Below are positions 45,349 through 54,823 of a stretch of 64,000 nt of DNA, piece by piece. Each line of letters starts with the position of its first letter. The first letter of the stretch is position 1. This DNA is from UBA1413 sp964650525 (GTDB lineage Bacteria; Bacteroidota; Bacteroidia; Bacteroidales; Prolixibacteraceae): positions 73,058-137,057 of the forward strand of contig CAZYUA010000007.1 of the NCBI GenBank assembly GCA_964650525.1. Direction: 5' to 3'. Both the position numbers and the translations under genes were made by a program. The notes under the pieces are model-generated. The model searched no databases. It was not told the DNA's origin and saw nothing but the letters and a program-made list of their open reading frames with translations.

Positions 45349-48066
45349 CTAATACCTTATACTCAAGTTGATGAAATAGTTAAAACCGTTGCTATAGTAA
45401 ACTTTGGGTTGAAACAGCTCGGGTTTTTCAGGATCAAAGCGATACTGTTCAAAACCTCCCGTAATAAACGTGCGGTTGTCAATCAGGTTGCTCAGGTTTG
45501 CGCTGAGGGTAACGAACACATCGTCGAATTTCCAGGATTTTCCGGCGAAGAGGTCCAGCAGATATCCCGGTTCGGCTTTTTGCTGACGCTCCCAGTAGGG
45601 ATAAAAGCCGGTTTCATCTTTGGTCCGGGTTACCGGGTTGAAATCGAGGTAGATGTTGTCGTAATAACTGCCTGTGACACCAGCCCACCAGAACCGTGAA
45701 GAGTTGTATTCGAGTCCTAAAGCAAGGGCGGTCTGAGGGGTTCCGCTTTGACGGAAGTAACGGATCCATACCTCTTCCTGGCTGAGTACCTGGCTGTTGT
45801 TATCCTGGGTAATGGTAATATCAGGGTTACTCATCCAGAGATATTGCCCCAGTGAGGCCACGGCATTAAAAACCAGTTCAGGGGTGATATTCCATTCAGC
45901 CCCCATTTCGATACCATAGTTTTCTTTGTCGATGCCGGTCATGGCGTAGTTCACCAGGGTGCGCCATTCGTCATGGTAGAAGCTGGTCAGCTCCACCTGG
46001 TTGCTAAAACGGGTGTAATATCCGGTTAACCTTCCTTTTAATACCGGGGATCGGAGGATATAACTGACATCAGCGGATAAAATGGTTTCCGTTTGCAGGT
46101 CGGGAATTACTGCATTCCGGGTGCGGGGAGAAAGAAAGGAATTTCTGAAGAGCGGGGGATTGGTGGAAATGAGCGAATTCAGGACAACCATATGGCGGCC
46201 GGTAAAACGGTAATCTCCTCCCAGTTTGACGCCCCAGGACAAGAAATTCAATTTTTCTGACTCCCCGAAGGAGTTGTCGGGGAACAATCCCTTTTTCATC
46301 AGGCCTTCCCTCCACATGGAGGTATACCGGCCAGTACCCCCGAGGTATGCCGAAAACTGTTTACCGGACCAGGTTCCGGTACCCCACAGGGTTGCTCCCC
46401 GCTGACGGGCATAGTAGCTATTTCCAAAGAGATCGCCTTCCCGGACCGTACGGTCCGGATGGTTCATGTCGTTCTGATAAGCATCCGGATTGTTGGGATA
46501 ATCCCTTTCCGCAAACTGGTCTATGTCGAGCCAGTAATCACCCCCGAGAAGGTCTTCGATCACATTGAAGTTATGGCCGCGGTAGATATCTACAAGCAGC
46601 CCGCCGGTAACATTCATCCGGGTATTTACATCCCACGCCATTCTGCTGTTGAACTGAAATTGCGACAGATCATTGCGGCGATCCTCCACGATGTACTTGG
46701 AACGGTTGCCGGAGACGCTTTTCCCGGCAATGCCTCCTTCATTGTCCACCGTATGCATATTTTTCCTGTTGGCAAAATAAAAATGGTCCCAGTCGATATG
46801 CCTGACAGCAGGATTCGTTCTCCAGGTTTCCGTGAGCTGGCTTTTATCTTCCAGGTCTGAAAAATAGCTGGGCAGTTTCCTGTAATAGTCGGGCCGGGGA
46901 TCCAGAACGTCGTACCAGTTAAGCGCCGAATATCCCCCCTTTCCGAACCAGTATCCGGCGGTGGATTGGATATCCATATTCACGGCAGGTTTCCAGAAAT
47001 GAGCCAGGGTAAACAGGGGTTTGTTGTTGCTCCGGACTCTGGCATTGCGCACCTGTCCGTTCTGATATCCCCAATAAGGGTTGTAAAAATTATCAGCGGC
47101 CAGATCGTATACCTCCTGGGTGGTACCTCCGGCGACACCCCGCTCATAAATGGCATCCAAAAGGGTCAGGGCGAGGCTGTGCCTTTCATTCAGCTTCTTC
47201 TCCGCGGAAAGGAAAAAGGAGTTGGCGTTATAAAAGGTTCCCTCCTCATATCCTCTTTCGCTCCACCTTCTGGAAAGGCTTCCCGTGATCGCCCAGTTGT
47301 TCTGCATCAATCCGGTGGAATAGGTAACCATCGCCCGGTTGCGGTAAGTCCGGTTGGAGTAAGAGTACACCGCCTTGATGCCTGAGCGGTAGGAGGAAGC
47401 CCGGGTGTTGATGCGGGTGGCTCCCCCGACTGGCTCAAAAAGAAACCCGATAGGCTCAGGCCCCGAAGAGACCATCGCATTCCGCATCACATCGTTCAGC
47501 CCTCCCCAGTTGGAATAATAGGGAGAACCCGACTCAATATCGTTTACCACAAAACCATTGATGCTGACATTCTGGTAACTGGCATCATATCCCCTTACCC
47601 TGAACATAACCGGGCCGAAGGTATAGGCTGCCGTACTCAGAAAAATATCAGCCGAGGAACTGAGAACACCCTGGATTCCCTGGTTCTCAAACCCATCTTC
47701 AGAAATCCCTTCCATGGTACTCAAAGTAGTAAGATCCATCCTATACCCCGCAGATGCCACCATCTTGATAACTCCTGCATCTGTGACTCTCCCCCCAATT
47801 ACGGAAACACTGACTACGGCCTGCTCATAATCGGGAGCGTCCAGGAACAGCATTTGCCTGCCCGGATCCACGGAAACAGAAAACACCCCACCCCCGGAGG
47901 AAAAACCAAGGGTCCTGCCCCCGGCACCGGTGATTTTTACCTCTGCCAAAGGCACTCCGGTGGATCTATCGACCAGAGTCCCGGTAACCTGCCCTTGCTG
48001 GGCTACAGCCCAAAACGAAGTAAACACCGGCAAGATGAGTAGTAACAAGAAAAGGTTGTGTTTCAT
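45349..48066 (-). CDS. TonB-dependent receptor with N-terminal carboxypeptidase-regulatory-like domain
   Basis: A 905-residue outer-membrane transporter. A signal peptide (about 1-23) is followed by a CarboxypepD_reg-like domain (about 25-105), a plug (about 115-235; FRVRGYDASYQNVSINGF) and a beta barrel to the C-terminus, which ends in the aromatic IRY. It is the first gene of the minus-strand locus, followed by two DUF5689 lipoproteins and endonuclease I. The context points to import of nucleic-acid breakdown products, for example oligonucleotides. The classical SusC N-terminal signature is incomplete and no SusD homologue is present. Confidence 0.93.
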   Translation of the reverse strand: MKHNLFLLLLILPVFTSFWAVAQQGQVTGTLVDRSTGVPLAEVKITGAGGRTLGFSSGGGVFSVSVDPGRQMLFLDAPDYEQAVVSVSVIGGRVTDAGVIKMVASAGYRMDLTTLSTMEGISEDGFENQGIQGVLSSSADIFLSTAAYTFGPVMFRVRGYDASYQNVSINGFVVNDIESGSPYYSNWGGLNDVMRNAMVSSGPEPIGFLFEPVGGATRINTRASSYRSGIKAVYSYSNRTYRNRAMVTYSTGLMQNNWAITGSLSRRWSERGYEEGTFYNANSFFLSAEKKLNERHSLALTLLDAIYERGVAGGTTQEVYDLAADNFYNPYWGYQNGQVRNARVRSNNKPLFTLAHFWKPAVNMDIQSTAGYWFGKGGYSALNWYDVLDPRPDYYRKLPSYFSDLEDKSQLTETWRTNPAVRHIDWDHFYFANRKNMHTVDNEGGIAGKSVSGNRSKYIVEDRRNDLSQFQFNSRMAWDVNTRMNVTGGLLVDIYRGHNFNVIEDLLGGDYWLDIDQFAERDYPNNPDAYQNDMNHPDRTVREGDLFGNSYYARQRGATLWGTGTWSGKQFSAYLGGTGRYTSMWREGLMKKGLFPDNSFGESEKLNFLSWGVKLGGDYRFTGRHMVVLNSLISTNPPLFRNSFLSPRTRNAVIPDLQTETILSADVSYILRSPVLKGRLTGYYTRFSNQVELTSFYHDEWRTLVNYAMTGIDKENYGIEMGAEWNITPELVFNAVASLGQYLWMSNPDITITQDNNSQVLSQEEVWIRYFRQSGTPQTALALGLEYNSSRFWWAGVTGSYYDNIYLDFNPVTRTKDETGFYPYWERQQKAEPGYLLDLFAGKSWKFDDVFVTLSANLSNLIDNRTFITGGFEQYRFDPEKPELFQPKVYYSNGFNYFINLSIRY

Positions 48067-48115
48067 GATTCATAAAAGTAGGCGTGTAAGATAGGCTTTT
48101 TGTGCTAAAAGCCCA

Positions 48116-49207
48116 ATGATAAAAGTTAAAATGGTAAATTTACGGGCTATGCAAACAGGAAGTATGAGCAAATGGATTTTTCTTTCAGGATTTTTACTGC
48201 TGGCTGCCGGAAGCCTGGCACAACCAACAATGCGGGTCGGGTTGATCGCTTTTTACAACCTCGAAAACCTCTTCGACACCATCGACACCCCCGATGTGCT
48301 GGATGAAGAATTTACACCCGCCGGGCCTAACAAATGGACAGGTGAAAGATACCTCGAAAAAATACAGAACATGGCTTCAGCGATCTCCCGCATCGGCGAA
48401 GAGGATGGATGGAAAGGAGGTCCTGCCGTCCTGGGAGTCTCGGAAATTGAAAACCGCTCGGTTCTGGAGGACCTGGCAGCACATCCTCTGCTCCGGGAAT
48501 CCAATTATCAGATTGTCCATTACGATTCACCCGACCTGCGCGGTGTTGACGTTGCCCTGTTATACAGGCCCCGGTTTTTCAGGGTCACCGCCTCGGCAAG
48601 TCACGAACTGGAACTCCGCGATGAAAAGGGAGACAGAATCTATACCCGCGACCAGCTGGTAGTTTCAGGCATTTTCGATGGCGAACCCATGCATTTCATT
48701 GTGGGTCACTGGCCTTCGCGCAGCGGCGGCGAGATGACAACCCGCTCCAGACGCAATGCTGCTGCAGCCCTCTCCAAACAATTGGTGGACAGCCTTTTAA
48801 CCCTCGACCCCCAGGCCAAGGTTTTCGTCATGGGCGACCTGAACGACGACCCATCGGACGAGAGCCTCCGCAAATATCTCCGCGCTGCCCCCTACCGCGG
48901 AAAACTAAAGGAGGGAGAATTATTCAACACCATGTACCCCCTCTACAAGAAAGGCATCGGATCGCTGAATTACCGCGACGGACTTAACCTGTTCGACCAG
49001 ATCATCGTTACTCCTGCCCTGACGGGAAAAGATTATTCCTCCTACCGGTTTCGCCTGTCCCGGGTATTCAACAGCTCTTTCCTGATGCAAAAAGACGGCC
49101 AGTATAAAGGATATCCCCTCCGCTCATTTGCAGGAACTGTGTGGCAGGGCGGCTTCAGCGACCATTTCCCGGTTTATGTGCTCATCGTCAGGGAAAATAC
49201 CCGGTAA
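48116..49207 (+). CDS. Exported endonuclease/exonuclease/phosphatase-family protein
   Basis: An exported phosphodiesterase of the DNase I-like EEP fold, up to 363 residues. The motifs are FYNLENLFDT (Asn start block), a Glu in GVSEIENR, GHWPSRSGG, MGDLNDDPSD and the closing SDHFP. All active-site residues appear intact. The actual start is likely 48164 (MSKWIF, behind GGAAG) or 48149, since residues before that do not suit a signal peptide. It is divergent from the TonB receptor, with a 49-base spacer, and probably part of the same regulon. Confidence 0.9.
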   Translation: MIKVKMVNLRAMQTGSMSKWIFLSGFLLLAAGSLAQPTMRVGLIAFYNLENLFDTIDTPDVLDEEFTPAGPNKWTGERYLEKIQNMASAISRIGEEDGWKGGPAVLGVSEIENRSVLEDLAAHPLLRESNYQIVHYDSPDLRGVDVALLYRPRFFRVTASASHELELRDEKGDRIYTRDQLVVSGIFDGEPMHFIVGHWPSRSGGEMTTRSRRNAAAALSKQLVDSLLTLDPQAKVFVMGDLNDDPSDESLRKYLRAAPYRGKLKEGELFNTMYPLYKKGIGSLNYRDGLNLFDQIIVTPALTGKDYSSYRFRLSRVFNSSFLMQKDGQYKGYPLRSFAGTVWQGGFSDHFPVYVLIVRENTR

Positions 49208-49272
49208 TGAGCCAGGGAGATCATACCGACGTTACTGTCTTTTCCAATCCCCATGGCCATTCCCCTAACAGA

Positions 49273-50175
49273 TCAGGGAGTGGCTCTTAATTTCATCATC
49301 ACCGGACGGTGGTCGGAGATATGGGCGTTGTAATCGGGATAGCAGGGGGAAGCCTTGATGACCAGGGTGGTCTCGATTAAAGATGCCAGCTCGTTGGTAA
49401 CCAGGATATGGTCGATATGACTTGGATAAGAAGGATAAGACCACCACAGGGCACTGCCCCGGGCTATCGCCAAATCGGCAAACAGGTACCCGGCGGTATC
49501 GCTGATGAAATTCAGAAACGGATTATCCAGGGGGTTCAGGCTGGCAATTTCATCGTTGAAATCCCCCAGGATAACCACCGGGTCCGAGGGTCTGGAAGTG
49601 TCGAGGTACTGTTTCAGCTTTTCAGATGCCAATTGCCGGCGGCTCTCATTTTCAGCACCGCCGCAGCATTTCAGGTGAAGGTTAACCAGAAAAATGTCGC
49701 GGTTCCGGGGTTTGTGGCGGACGGCTATCTCAAAGGGAGGCCGGGGAAAAGCCCACAAATCGTCTTCAAAGAGAAGCCGCGGAGAGGAAGAGATAATTTC
49801 GGCCTCAGAATTCTTAATGAGCCAGGCGAGGTTCCAGTCGTCGTTGTCGAGGAGATAAAAACGACCGGTCCATCCGGGGAGGAGATGGAGCAACCGGTTG
49901 AAATCGGCCTGGGAGGCAATTTCCTGGAGGGCGATGATGTCGGGATCCATGGCTTTAACCAGCGAGGCTATGGCTGCCACACTGGTATAGCCCTCCTTGG
50001 GAAAGCCTTCCAAGTTGAAAGTAACAATATCCAGGGTGCCGGGCGACCCGGGGACTACACAGGCATCGAAGATTCCGGAATCTTCCGGAAACGGGGGAAG
50101 AGGATCCTTCCGGCACGCGGAAAGAAGCAACAAAAAACAGACTCCAGCGGTAGCATGTATAAACCGGTTCATCAT
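49273..50175 (-). CDS. Endonuclease/exonuclease/phosphatase-fold lipoprotein
   Basis: A 300-residue lipoprotein with an LLSAC lipobox (about Cys21). The EEP motifs are TFNLEGF, IIALQEIAS, VNLHLKCCGG, ILGDFND, SHIDHILV and ISDHRP, all intact, so it should be an active phosphodiesterase or nuclease. A WWSYPSYPSHIDH stretch is aromatic-rich. The second EEP enzyme in the locus is likely surface- or periplasm-facing. It is convergent with the first EEP gene. Confidence 0.9.
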   Translation of the reverse strand: MMNRFIHATAGVCFLLLLSACRKDPLPPFPEDSGIFDACVVPGSPGTLDIVTFNLEGFPKEGYTSVAAIASLVKAMDPDIIALQEIASQADFNRLLHLLPGWTGRFYLLDNDDWNLAWLIKNSEAEIISSSPRLLFEDDLWAFPRPPFEIAVRHKPRNRDIFLVNLHLKCCGGAENESRRQLASEKLKQYLDTSRPSDPVVILGDFNDEIASLNPLDNPFLNFISDTAGYLFADLAIARGSALWWSYPSYPSHIDHILVTNELASLIETTLVIKASPCYPDYNAHISDHRPVMMKLRATP

Positions 50176-50265
50176 GCAGAAAAAGGGGTTTTGTCAATCC
50201 TGTCGAATAACCGTGCTTCCGGATCATCCGGAAAGAACGGTTGAATTTGCAGCCCTGCCGGTAGC

Positions 50266-50302
50266 CAGGCGCCGCCCTCGCATCCAAAGAGGGCGGCGCC
50301 TG
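50266..50302 (-). terminator. Strong hairpin downstream of the T9SS gene
   Basis: CAGGCGCCGCCCTC (50266-50279) and GAGGGCGGCGCCTG (50289-50302) form a perfect 14-base GC-rich stem with a 9-base loop, 10 bases after the stop codon of the gene at 50313. No T-run follows, so it may act as a terminator or mRNA-stabilising structure. Confidence 0.7.
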
Positions 50303-50312
50303 AACTTTCCTG

Positions 50313-52160
50313 CTATTCTTTAACGAACTTCTGCACCTCCGGTCCGCGGGGGGTCATTATCCTGACCAGATACATGCCGTTCTGCAAATGACCCACAGGC
50401 AAGATCAGTTTCTGCTGTCCGGTGGTAGCCTGCGAAAGCTGAAGACGCCCTGCCAGGTCGAAAATTTCCACCCGTGTAACCTCTTCTGCATGGTCTATGG
50501 TCAATTGCGAACGGGCAGGTACAGGGTAGAGAAGTATTTTTCCCACGGTTGAGGGATCCAGCCCAGAAGGCCACTTGTGGCCGGAGATCAGGAAATCATC
50601 CACTTCCCAGGCAGCAGCCCCTGAAGTGGTCGACTCATACACAAAGGCAACATGGTACTTCCCGGTGAGAAAAGCACCAAAGGTATATAGTCCCGATGGG
50701 ACCCAGGTAAAACTTCCCGCAGAAAAAGTAAAACTCTGGGTGACAGGGGTCCAGATGGCAGCAGCGATTCCGTCAGGAGTATACGAACCATTGAACATGT
50801 CGGAAATCAACACCTTCAGGTCCGGACCGGAATAGTTTTTGGCCGTGCGGAAACTGAATCCGATGTTATCGGCCTTGTCGCCGGTAATGGCAGGAGAAAC
50901 CAGCCAGTCTTCATTCTCCCTGGCACTTCCGGAGTACCCGTTGAGGTAGGCATACCCATTGTTGTTGTACTGCGCAGGGGTCCACAACTGGTCTCCCTTA
51001 ATGCTGACCTGCTGAAAAGGTTCAAGGGAAGTTTCAAAATTCACATAGAGAAGGGTATCCCTGGGTTGTTCGGTAAAAAATTTCACCAGCACGGGTTGGG
51101 TCTGCTTGTTGGGGGTTGGTTCATCGTCTGTGGCAACAAACCAGGCATCGTAGTGGGTCCTGTCTGTTAAAAAGGATACACCCGATGTGTATGCTTCCCC
51201 GGCAACAGCAACATCAGCACTTCCACCGGAAATTGCTCCTTCGGGAGCTGTTCCGAGAAAAACCTGCTCTGCCGATGGAGCGGGGTCCCCGTCCTTAATC
51301 ACAACAAAATAAACTTTACCGGGTTCGTCGAGACTTACTTGTAAATCCACAGAGGTGGACTTGATATTGGTCACCTTGGGAAAGCCGGAACTGAAAACCG
51401 GAGGAGTCACATCACCCCCGGCAGGGGCTGTCACCGCATCAGCCCAGGTTTTGGCAACCCGGATTCCGTCAATGGTGATTTTCTGACCCGCATTATACTG
51501 CCGCAGCGCAATGGATCCGGGGATGATATCTGTCTGGGAACCGTCGGTCAACGGTCCGATGGAGGGGTTGGCAGGCTCTGTGGCTGGAACATCGGCCGTG
51601 ATGATATACAAACTCACCACGTCGTTTTTTTCGCCCTCCACAATTTCATATTTCAGGACAAACAAATAAGTGGTCCCTTTGGTAAAGGCTCCTCCCGTCA
51701 TGGTGGTGGCCGTGTTGCTGCCTACAGACAAACCAAAATTAAAGGGGTCGGCAGTTCCGGAGGTAAACACCTTCCCCCTGAAAGTAGTACCGGTCGGATC
51801 TCCGCCCAGGTGGAGGAAATATCCGTCAACCAGGGCATCAGCCTTGACCATGAAGGAAGCATAAACAGTTCCGCTGGTCTGGAGGGCAAATGTCTTATTC
51901 ACATCCTCGCCGTTGTTGTCCAAAGCAGCTGCTCCCCCGATGCCGGATAAGGGATAACCGGGAAAGGTAAGCCCCGGAACCACTACACTCACCGGCTCAG
52001 CTGTGCCGCTATGGGCTTTCCAGCCTACGGCATTTAAGAAAGATCCGGCAGGAAAATCAAAATTCTCAACCAGTAAGGCCTGTGAAAACCCCTGAAAGGA
52101 AGACATCAGAAGAATGGCTGATAAAAACGTCCACTGTAAAAGATGTAAAGCTTTTTTCAT
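50313..52160 (-). CDS. T9SS-secreted choice-of-anchor J protein
   Basis: A 615-residue secreted protein with a signal peptide (about 1-26, ending FSQ). Residues about 30-240 form a jelly-roll-like domain. A second unit near 255-365 looks like an Ig/FN3-type fold (TPPVFSSGFPKVTN). A choice-of-anchor J domain (about 370-530; WLVSPAITG, WEVDDFLISG) follows. The C-terminal type A T9SS sorting domain (about 540-615) has YPVPARSQL and LQNGMYLVRI. No enzymatic motif was seen; it is probably a surface binding or scaffold component of the nuclease locus. Confidence 0.83.
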   Translation of the reverse strand: MKKALHLLQWTFLSAILLMSSFQGFSQALLVENFDFPAGSFLNAVGWKAHSGTAEPVSVVVPGLTFPGYPLSGIGGAAALDNNGEDVNKTFALQTSGTVYASFMVKADALVDGYFLHLGGDPTGTTFRGKVFTSGTADPFNFGLSVGSNTATTMTGGAFTKGTTYLFVLKYEIVEGEKNDVVSLYIITADVPATEPANPSIGPLTDGSQTDIIPGSIALRQYNAGQKITIDGIRVAKTWADAVTAPAGGDVTPPVFSSGFPKVTNIKSTSVDLQVSLDEPGKVYFVVIKDGDPAPSAEQVFLGTAPEGAISGGSADVAVAGEAYTSGVSFLTDRTHYDAWFVATDDEPTPNKQTQPVLVKFFTEQPRDTLLYVNFETSLEPFQQVSIKGDQLWTPAQYNNNGYAYLNGYSGSARENEDWLVSPAITGDKADNIGFSFRTAKNYSGPDLKVLISDMFNGSYTPDGIAAAIWTPVTQSFTFSAGSFTWVPSGLYTFGAFLTGKYHVAFVYESTTSGAAAWEVDDFLISGHKWPSGLDPSTVGKILLYPVPARSQLTIDHAEEVTRVEIFDLAGRLQLSQATTGQQKLILPVGHLQNGMYLVRIMTPRGPEVQKFVKE

Positions 52161-52173
52161 ACTCTATCTGTTT

Positions 52174-52187
52174 GTTAATAAATACTT
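52174..52187 (-). promoter_or_regulatory. Leader motif shared with the OmpA-like gene
   Basis: The minus strand reads AAGTATTTATTAAC 13 bases before the ATG at 52160, identical to the site at 31177-31190. Confidence 0.35.
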
Positions 52188-52358
52188 TTCACGTTTATTC
52201 AATCGTAATAATGCATAAAATTACGAATAATCGCGAAGAAACGGTTCATCCGGTTTGGAAAAACCTTGTCTTGTTAATAACAATCCCCGTCATCCTCCCT
52301 GTTCCGGACGAAAGGAAAACAGGCAAAAAGGAAATTTTCCGTCCCGGGGTAACAGACA

Positions 52359-54797
52359 TTAACCCATTTCGACGACTACCGAATGAGAGGTTCCTGCTTC
52401 GTAAACCGGAATCAGGTTTGAGCCGTGTTCCTTTCCGTCGAGGGTAACCCGGGCAACGCCTTTGCACACATGGTTCTTGTTGATGACCTGGATCCGAAAG
52501 GTTGCCCCCCTGAATTTCCGGGTAACGGAAAAGCCATCCCACTCCCGGGGGATGCAGGGATTGATTAACAATCCGTCGTATTGGGGCTGAAGACCCAGGA
52601 TATACTGGCTTACCGCATAGAAATTCCAGGAGGCGGTACCTGTGAGCCAGGAGTTTTTGGCCTCGCCCGGTCTGAAAGCATCCTTGCCGGCAACCATCTG
52701 GGCATATACATAAGGCTCGGTTTTGTGAAGATCGCTGATCTCCTCAAGAAAGGAAGGGCAGATCTTTTTGTAATAATCCCACGCCCTGTCACCCCGCCCG
52801 ATCATCGTTTCGCCGATCATGACCCAGGGATTGTTATGGCAGAAAACCGCAGCATTCTCCTTATATCCGGGAGGGTAACTGGAGATTTCGCCGTACTCGA
52901 TGTAGTAACGGGTAAAGGCAGGGTTGTTCAACACCAGGCCATAGGGTGTGTCGAGGTATCTTCTGACTGAATCAAGGGCTTTATGGCAAAGGCCCTCTTC
53001 CAGGCCAATCCCGGCCATGGTGCACCAGCCGTTCGACTCGATAAATATTCGGCCTTCCTGGTTTTCGCGGCTTCCGATTTTGTTGCCGAAAAAATCGTAC
53101 GCCCGGATAAACCATTCACCATCCCAGCCGTATTGTCTGACGGCCGATTCCATGTCTGCGACGGCTTTGCGTGCCCGTTGGGCTTCCTCATTGTTCCCCA
53201 GCTTTTGGCACAGGTCAGCATATTCGCGGCCGCATACCACAAAGAGGCCGGCAATCATCAGCGATTCAGCTTTTGATTCTTCAGCCTTGTTTTCGGTGGT
53301 CTGGAACGACTCGTCGGGGTCGGAAGAAAAACAGTTCAGGTTCAGGCAGTCGTTCCAGTCAGCGCGGCCGATCAGCGGCAGCCCGTGGGGTCCCAGGTTA
53401 TTTAGCACATGGTCGAATGAGACGGCGAGGTGGTCGAACAAACTCTTTGCAAGCAGGATGTCGTTGTCGAAGGGAACCTTTTCCCCCAGGATGGAGAAAT
53501 CACCTGTTTCCTGCAGGTAACCTACAGTCCCAAGGATAAGCCATAACGGATCGTCGTTAAAACCACCGCCAATGTCGTTGTTGCCCCGTTTTGTCAGGGG
53601 CTGGTACTGATGGTAACAACCTCCGTCCGGGAACTGGGTAGCGGCAATGTCGAGGATTCTCTCCCGTGCGCGCTCAGGTATCTGGTGGACAAAACCGAGC
53701 AGGTCCTGGTTAGAATCGCGAAATCCCATTCCGCGACCGATGCCGCTTTCAAAAAAGGAAGCCGAGCGTGAAAAACAAAAGGTGATCATACACTGGTATT
53801 GGTTCCAGATGTTGACCATCCGGTCCAGTTTCTCGTTGCCCGACTCCACCTGGTAGATGCTTAACAAATGATCCCAGTAGGCGCGCAATTCAGCAAAAGC
53901 CGCATCCACTTTCCCGGAGGTGCTGAAACGGGCAATGGTTTCCCTGGCTTTGGATTTATTGAGAATACCCGGGGATTCCCATTTTTCTTTCTCCCCGTTT
54001 TCAGCATATCCCAACACGAACACCAGGTCTTTTGATTCTCCGGGTTGCAGCTCTATGCCGACAGAATGGGAGGCAACAGGCGACCACCCATGGGCCACCG
54101 ATCCGGCAGATGCACCGACCTTCACAGCCTGGGGTTCCTCAAAGCCATTATAGGGGCCTAAAAAAGCTCCCCGGTCGGTGTCGAATCCAAGGATGGGACT
54201 GTTTACAGAATAAAAAGCATAGTGATTTCGCCGTTCCCGGTATTCGGTTTTATGGTAAATGACCGAATCTTCCATTTCCACTTCACCGGTGGAAAAGTTG
54301 CGCTGGAAGTTCTCCATGTCGGTGGCAGCATTCCAGAGACACCATTCCACCAGGGAAAAAATTTTCAGTTTTCTGGCTGTATCAGACAGGTTGGTCAGGG
54401 TAAGCCTATGGATTTCAGCATGGGTTTTCAGCGGAACGAAGAAAAGGACTTTCGCACGAATGCCGTTCTTTTCTCCTAGGATAGAAGTATAATTCATCCC
54501 GTGCCGGCACTCATAACGATCAAGGGGTGTTTTACACGGTTTCCATCCCGGCGACCAGACCGTATCTCCGTCTTTGATGTAGAAATAGCGTCCTCCGGAG
54601 TCCAGGGGCACATTGTTGTACCGGTACCGGGTAATTCTGCGAAACCGGGCGTCCTTATAAAAAGCGTATCCGCCGGCGCTGTTGGAAATAAGCGAAAAGA
54701 AATCTTCAGTCCCCAGGTAGTTAATCCAGGGCCAGGGAGTCTGCGGATTGGTGATTACATACTCCCGGTTTTGGTCGTCGAAATGTCCGAATTGCAT
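52359..54797 (-). CDS. GH94 disaccharide phosphorylase (cellobiose phosphorylase-like)
   Basis: Phosphorolyses a beta-linked disaccharide to sugar 1-phosphate and sugar, which conserves energy compared with hydrolysis. The 812-residue cytoplasmic protein has the N-terminal beta-sandwich and the (alpha/alpha)6 barrel. The catalytic acid is D483 in RADWNDCLN. GRGMGFRDSNQDLLG, GGGFNDDPLW and PGYKENAAVF are further family blocks. The length is close to cellobiose phosphorylases (about 810-820), but laminaribiose or chitobiose is not excluded. The transporter gene lies 26 bases upstream. Confidence 0.93.
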   Translation of the reverse strand: MQFGHFDDQNREYVITNPQTPWPWINYLGTEDFFSLISNSAGGYAFYKDARFRRITRYRYNNVPLDSGGRYFYIKDGDTVWSPGWKPCKTPLDRYECRHGMNYTSILGEKNGIRAKVLFFVPLKTHAEIHRLTLTNLSDTARKLKIFSLVEWCLWNAATDMENFQRNFSTGEVEMEDSVIYHKTEYRERRNHYAFYSVNSPILGFDTDRGAFLGPYNGFEEPQAVKVGASAGSVAHGWSPVASHSVGIELQPGESKDLVFVLGYAENGEKEKWESPGILNKSKARETIARFSTSGKVDAAFAELRAYWDHLLSIYQVESGNEKLDRMVNIWNQYQCMITFCFSRSASFFESGIGRGMGFRDSNQDLLGFVHQIPERARERILDIAATQFPDGGCYHQYQPLTKRGNNDIGGGFNDDPLWLILGTVGYLQETGDFSILGEKVPFDNDILLAKSLFDHLAVSFDHVLNNLGPHGLPLIGRADWNDCLNLNCFSSDPDESFQTTENKAEESKAESLMIAGLFVVCGREYADLCQKLGNNEEAQRARKAVADMESAVRQYGWDGEWFIRAYDFFGNKIGSRENQEGRIFIESNGWCTMAGIGLEEGLCHKALDSVRRYLDTPYGLVLNNPAFTRYYIEYGEISSYPPGYKENAAVFCHNNPWVMIGETMIGRGDRAWDYYKKICPSFLEEISDLHKTEPYVYAQMVAGKDAFRPGEAKNSWLTGTASWNFYAVSQYILGLQPQYDGLLINPCIPREWDGFSVTRKFRGATFRIQVINKNHVCKGVARVTLDGKEHGSNLIPVYEAGTSHSVVVEMG

Positions 54798-54823
54798 AGG
54801 GCAAAAAAAATCAGGTGAAACGG

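Noticed and set aside
52161..52358. Possible small gene in the gap before the T9SS protein start
   Set aside because: The short frames there overlap gene ends and lack any start context; only the leader motif at 52174-52187 stands out.
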